From Methylaequor sp045563055 (GTDB lineage Bacteria > Pseudomonadota > Alphaproteobacteria > Methylaequorales > Methylaequoraceae), in NCBI GenBank assembly GCA_045563055.1, contig JBJKUR010000014.1:1-64000 (forward strand): a stretch of DNA of 64,000 nucleotides, read 5' to 3'. Of this stretch, positions 60,997 to 64,000 are shown in pieces; the stretch's first letter is position 1; each line of letters starts with the position of its first letter. The position numbers were made by a program, and so were the translations under genes. Below the pieces are notes generated by a model, which saw nothing but the letters and a program-made list of their open reading frames with translations, was not told where the DNA came from and ran no database searches.

Positions 60997-62057
60997 TGAT
61001 TTAACTTTTCAAAAACTTTAATAGCCTGATTAATTATCTTTACATCATGCACTCTATGAATTTTAATTCCTTGATTTAATGCACATAGTGTTGCAGATAC
61101 TGTTCCACCAACTCTTTTCTTTGGATCTGATTCTTTTGAAATAGCATCTATAAATCTTTTTCTTGAGACACCTAACATTAATGGAACACCTAACCCGTGG
61201 AAAATTGATAAATTATTTAATAGTTGAAGATTTTGTTTATAATTTTTACCAAAACCTATACCGGGGTCAATAATAATATTTTCTTTATTTATACCTTTTT
61301 CTTCTATTTTTTTTATTTTAGCCTCTAAGAAATCGTAAACTTCCGTGGTGACATCCTTATATTTATTATTTTTCATCATTGTTTTGGGATTTCCAGGCAT
61401 ATGCATTAAAATGACCGGTACATTATATCTATTTATAATTTTTATACTTTCTTTATCATGATCCAAACCACTTACATCATTTATTATTTGCGCACCCAAA
61501 ATAATGCCAAATTCCATAGTAGATGAATTACGCGTATCCAAAGATATATTAATATTTTTACTTTTCAGAAGTTGAAGGACTGGTAAAACTCTATTTATCT
61601 CAATATGAGGATCTATCTTCTTTGCTCCAGGTCGTGTCGACTCACCTCCGATATCAATAAATCGTGCTCCGTCCTTTATCATTTGATGAGCATTTTTAAT
61701 TGCATTATCTATATTAGAATTCACTCCTCCATCAGAAAAACTATCAGGAGTTATATTAAGAATACCAAATATTGAGTAATTACTTTTATTGAATAACAAT
61801 TTTTCTAATTTAGTGTTTTTGTAATTTAACTTTTCATATAATTCTTGATATTCTTTGCATTTAGTTAATAGTTTTCTAAAATCAGGAATCGTGTGTATCT
61901 TCCTGCTAATTGATTTTGTTTTTTTAATAACTTCAACAAATGAAAAGTATATATTTTGAACCTCTAGTACTTTTCCTTGTCTCGCTAATATTTTGCCCCT
62001 AGTTTTGTCTATTCTTCCAAAGGGTCTTAAGTAGTATTTGGGTTTTGAAAAACTCAA
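60993..62057 (-). CDS. folP: Dihydropteroate synthase
   Basis: This 354-residue enzyme joins pABA to the pterin pyrophosphate. The TIM-barrel core starts at about residue 95 with FGILNITPDSFSDGG, then ARFIDIGGESTRPGA, ISLDTRNSSTMEFG, INDVSG, LMHMPGNPKTM and IIDPGIGFGKN. An N-terminal extension of about 95 residues (starting PKYYLRPFGRID) resembles that seen in other alphaproteobacterial FolP and is not unusual for the class. It follows ftsH after 8 bases. Confidence 0.94.
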   Translation of the reverse strand: MSFSKPKYYLRPFGRIDKTRGKILARQGKVLEVQNIYFSFVEVIKKTKSISRKIHTIPDFRKLLTKCKEYQELYEKLNYKNTKLEKLLFNKSNYSIFGILNITPDSFSDGGVNSNIDNAIKNAHQMIKDGARFIDIGGESTRPGAKKIDPHIEINRVLPVLQLLKSKNINISLDTRNSSTMEFGIILGAQIINDVSGLDHDKESIKIINRYNVPVILMHMPGNPKTMMKNNKYKDVTTEVYDFLEAKIKKIEEKGINKENIIIDPGIGFGKNYKQNLQLLNNLSIFHGLGVPLMLGVSRKRFIDAISKESDPKKRVGGTVSATLCALNQGIKIHRVHDVKIINQAIKVFEKLNH

Positions 62058-62065
62058 AATTTATT

Positions 62066-63997
62066 TTAGGTAGTTGCTGGGTTAGGATCCAAACCGATAT
62101 CTCTTTGGTTCTTTGAATTTTTTTTACTTCCAAGTGGTATAGAAGTCTTCTTTTTAGGTGTGTTTTTAGAAGAATCTTTTTTATTTCTAACTTTTCCTTT
62201 TGCAATTAACTCTTTTACTTCGTCGCCAGATAATGTTTCATACTCTAAAAGAGCTTTTGCTAAACTATGTAAATGTTTCAAGTTTTTTTTGAGAACTTTT
62301 CGGGCGTGAGATTCGGCAGTATCTATAAATTTTCTTATTTCTTGGTCTATTAACTTGGCAGTCTCATCTGACATACTCTTTTTTTGGGTTACCGATCTTC
62401 CTAGAAATACGTCTTCTTCGTTTTCAGAGTATCTCAATGGACCGAGCAAGTCACTCATACCCCACTCTACAACCATCGCTCTAGCTCTTTGTGTGGCTTG
62501 AAGAATATCGTTAGATGCTCCAGAAGTGATATTTTCTTTTCCAAAAATTAGTTCTTCTGCAACTCTTCCACCAAATATCATGGCTAACTTAGCATTCATT
62601 TCTGACTTTGTTTCTGAATATTTATCTCTCTCAGGTAGATTCATCGTTACACCTAGAGCTCTTCCTCTTGGAATAATCGTAACTTTGTGAAGTGGATCAT
62701 TTCCAGGTGTAAAAATACCAACCAATGCATGACCTGCTTCATGATATGCTGTTAGCTCTTTCTCTTTGAGAGTCATAACCATTGACCTTCGCTCTGCACC
62801 CATCATTACTTTATCTTTTGCGTCTTCAAAGTCTACCATTGTTACAAGTCTTTTATTTCTTCTTGCTGCAAGCAAGGCGGCTTCGTTTGAAAGATTTGCT
62901 AAGTCGGCTCCAGAAAAACCTGGAGTCCCTCTAGCAATGACTTTAATATCTACATCAGGAGCTAATGCTAATTTTCTTGTGTGAACATCAAGAATTTTAT
63001 TCCTACCTTCTATATCTGGGTTTGGAACAACGACCTGTCTATCAAACCTTCCTGGTCTTAATAATGCCGGATCAAGAACATCTGGTCTATTGGTGGCTGC
63101 AATAAGGATAACTCCTTCGGAAGCGTCGAAACCATCCATCTCGACAAGCAGTTGATTGAGGGTTTGTTCTCTTTCATCATTACCTCCTCCTAAGCCAGCG
63201 CCTCTATGTCTACCTACTGCGTCAATCTCGTCAATAAAGATTATGCATGGAGCACTCTTACGACCCTGTTCAAACATATCCCTGACTCTACTAGCTCCAA
63301 CACCAACAAACATCTCTACGAAATCTGAACCAGAAATTGAGAAAAATGGGACATTCGCTTCACCTGCAATTGCTCTAGCCAGGAGAGTTTTCCCTGTTCC
63401 AGGAGGTCCCACAAGAAGTGCGCCCTTAGGAATTTTACCGCCTAGCCTTTGAAATTTTGTTGGGTCTTTAAGAAATTCTACTATCTCTTCTAACTCAGCT
63501 TTTGCTTCGTCGATACCAGCAACGTCTCTGAATGTTACTTTATCTTTGTTTTCGTTGAGTAATTTAGCCCTTGATTTACCAAATCCCATTGCACGTCCAC
63601 TACCAGACTGCATTTGTCTCATGAAGAAAATCCATACCCCTATAAGAAGTAGCATTGGAAACCATGAGATAAGAATGTCTAACAGGCCGGGTGAACCCTT
63701 ATCAAGCGGCATTGCATTAATTTCCACACTATTTTTTTCAAGCTTTTCAATTAAACTCATGTCATTGGGAGCATAAGTTGAAAAAAATGAACCATTAGAA
63801 TACTCACCTTTAATATTGTTGCCCCTGATTTCGACTTTTGAGACGTTTCCGTTTTTCAACTCTGTCAGAAAATTTGAATAGGAAACGGGAGATATCCTCT
63901 GGGAAGTGTCATTAGCTTTGTAAAAATCTATTATTAGGAAAACTAAAAATCCAATTAATAGCCAAATGGCAAGGTTTTTGAGAAGATTGTTATTCAT
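62066..63997 (-). CDS. ftsH: ATP-dependent zinc metalloprotease FtsH
   Basis: This 643-residue membrane AAA protease has two N-terminal helices (about 8-24 and 106-125) with the periplasmic domain between. The AAA module has GPPGTGKT (197-204), FIDEIDAVGRHRG and the SRH motif ATNRPDVLDPALLRPGRFDR. The zinc site is HEAGH (419-423). It degrades RpoH, LpxC and misplaced membrane proteins in E. coli. The start is three bases from the window edge, so upstream tilS or promoters cannot be seen. Confidence 0.97.
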   Translation of the reverse strand: MNNNLLKNLAIWLLIGFLVFLIIDFYKANDTSQRISPVSYSNFLTELKNGNVSKVEIRGNNIKGEYSNGSFFSTYAPNDMSLIEKLEKNSVEINAMPLDKGSPGLLDILISWFPMLLLIGVWIFFMRQMQSGSGRAMGFGKSRAKLLNENKDKVTFRDVAGIDEAKAELEEIVEFLKDPTKFQRLGGKIPKGALLVGPPGTGKTLLARAIAGEANVPFFSISGSDFVEMFVGVGASRVRDMFEQGRKSAPCIIFIDEIDAVGRHRGAGLGGGNDEREQTLNQLLVEMDGFDASEGVILIAATNRPDVLDPALLRPGRFDRQVVVPNPDIEGRNKILDVHTRKLALAPDVDIKVIARGTPGFSGADLANLSNEAALLAARRNKRLVTMVDFEDAKDKVMMGAERRSMVMTLKEKELTAYHEAGHALVGIFTPGNDPLHKVTIIPRGRALGVTMNLPERDKYSETKSEMNAKLAMIFGGRVAEELIFGKENITSGASNDILQATQRARAMVVEWGMSDLLGPLRYSENEEDVFLGRSVTQKKSMSDETAKLIDQEIRKFIDTAESHARKVLKKNLKHLHSLAKALLEYETLSGDEVKELIAKGKVRNKKDSSKNTPKKKTSIPLGSKKNSKNQRDIGLDPNPATT

Positions 63998-64000
63998 GTA

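Noticed and set aside
1..64000. CRISPR arrays, insertion sequences, prophage or toxin-antitoxin modules
   Set aside because: No regularly spaced repeats, transposase/integrase motifs or phage genes are visible; nearly all DNA is core metabolism plus the proteorhodopsin locus.

Overview
The window is a gene-dense, very AT-rich (about 30% GC by eye) piece of the chromosome of a streamlined, free-living marine alphaproteobacterium. The alphaproteobacterial signature comes from NDUFA12, DUF2155, DUF3126 and DUF6476 proteins, 5-aminolevulinate synthase (C4 haem route), an RNase E with the insert-bearing S1 domain and C-terminal GWW tail of that class, RpoH and HisZ. A blue-type proteorhodopsin with a complete retinal pathway points to the sunlit ocean. 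The presence of thiC argues against typical SAR11, which lacks it; an AEGEAN-169/HIMB59-like or AT-rich SAR116-like lineage is possible, but I cannot decide. Intergenic space is minimal, start/stop overlaps of 1-8 bases are common, and no stretch over 300 bases lacks a gene. I saw no insertion sequence, prophage, CRISPR array, tRNA or rRNA.

Layout. 1-5.6 kb: cell wall (partial PBP1A, AmiC amidase), RNase E split by a single-base frameshift, and an aminotransferase. 5.6-16.7 kb: BepA-like protease, AroQ, AccB/AccC, Aat, DUF2155, two tandem MCE (MlaD-like) proteins, NDUFA12, a free-standing C-terminal piece of class II ribonucleotide reductase (NrdJb-like), a RidA relative, a FemAB-like protein, ClpA and ClpS. 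Aat with ClpS/ClpA makes an N-degron pathway. 16.7-21.9 kb: sugar nucleotides and surface glycans (PMM/PGM, Ugd, GalU, GT4), plus a membrane J-protein. 21.9-33 kb: Fhs, PyrE, ThiG/ThiS/ThiO, MsrB, HemA, PdxH, FabI, AroC, TlyA, IspA, XseB and TusA. 33-40.3 kb: an ABC importer of the nitrate/taurine type, an ExbB-ExbD-ExbD-TonB energiser, a major porin and a SHOCT-tailed lipoprotein.

40.3-49.7 kb is the accessory heart. A beta-barrel gene that seems to start at ATT lies behind DUF3126. Then come a DUF3429-like membrane protein, a structured leader, proteorhodopsin, a strong terminator, and crtE-crtI-crtB-crtY-blh, which together make retinal from isoprenoid precursors. A 2-oxoglutarate/Fe(II) dioxygenase-like gene converges on blh. 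49.7-64 kb: RluD, RpoH, PurA, HisZ, SerC, an SLC13-type permease, ThiC, ThiD, GlmM, FolP and FtsH.

The points most worth checking are: the ATT-started outer-membrane protein that gene callers would miss; the leader RNA and near-identical direct repeats that bracket proteorhodopsin; the rne frameshift, whose geometry resembles the prfB programmed +1 site; and the orphan NrdJb-like protein.
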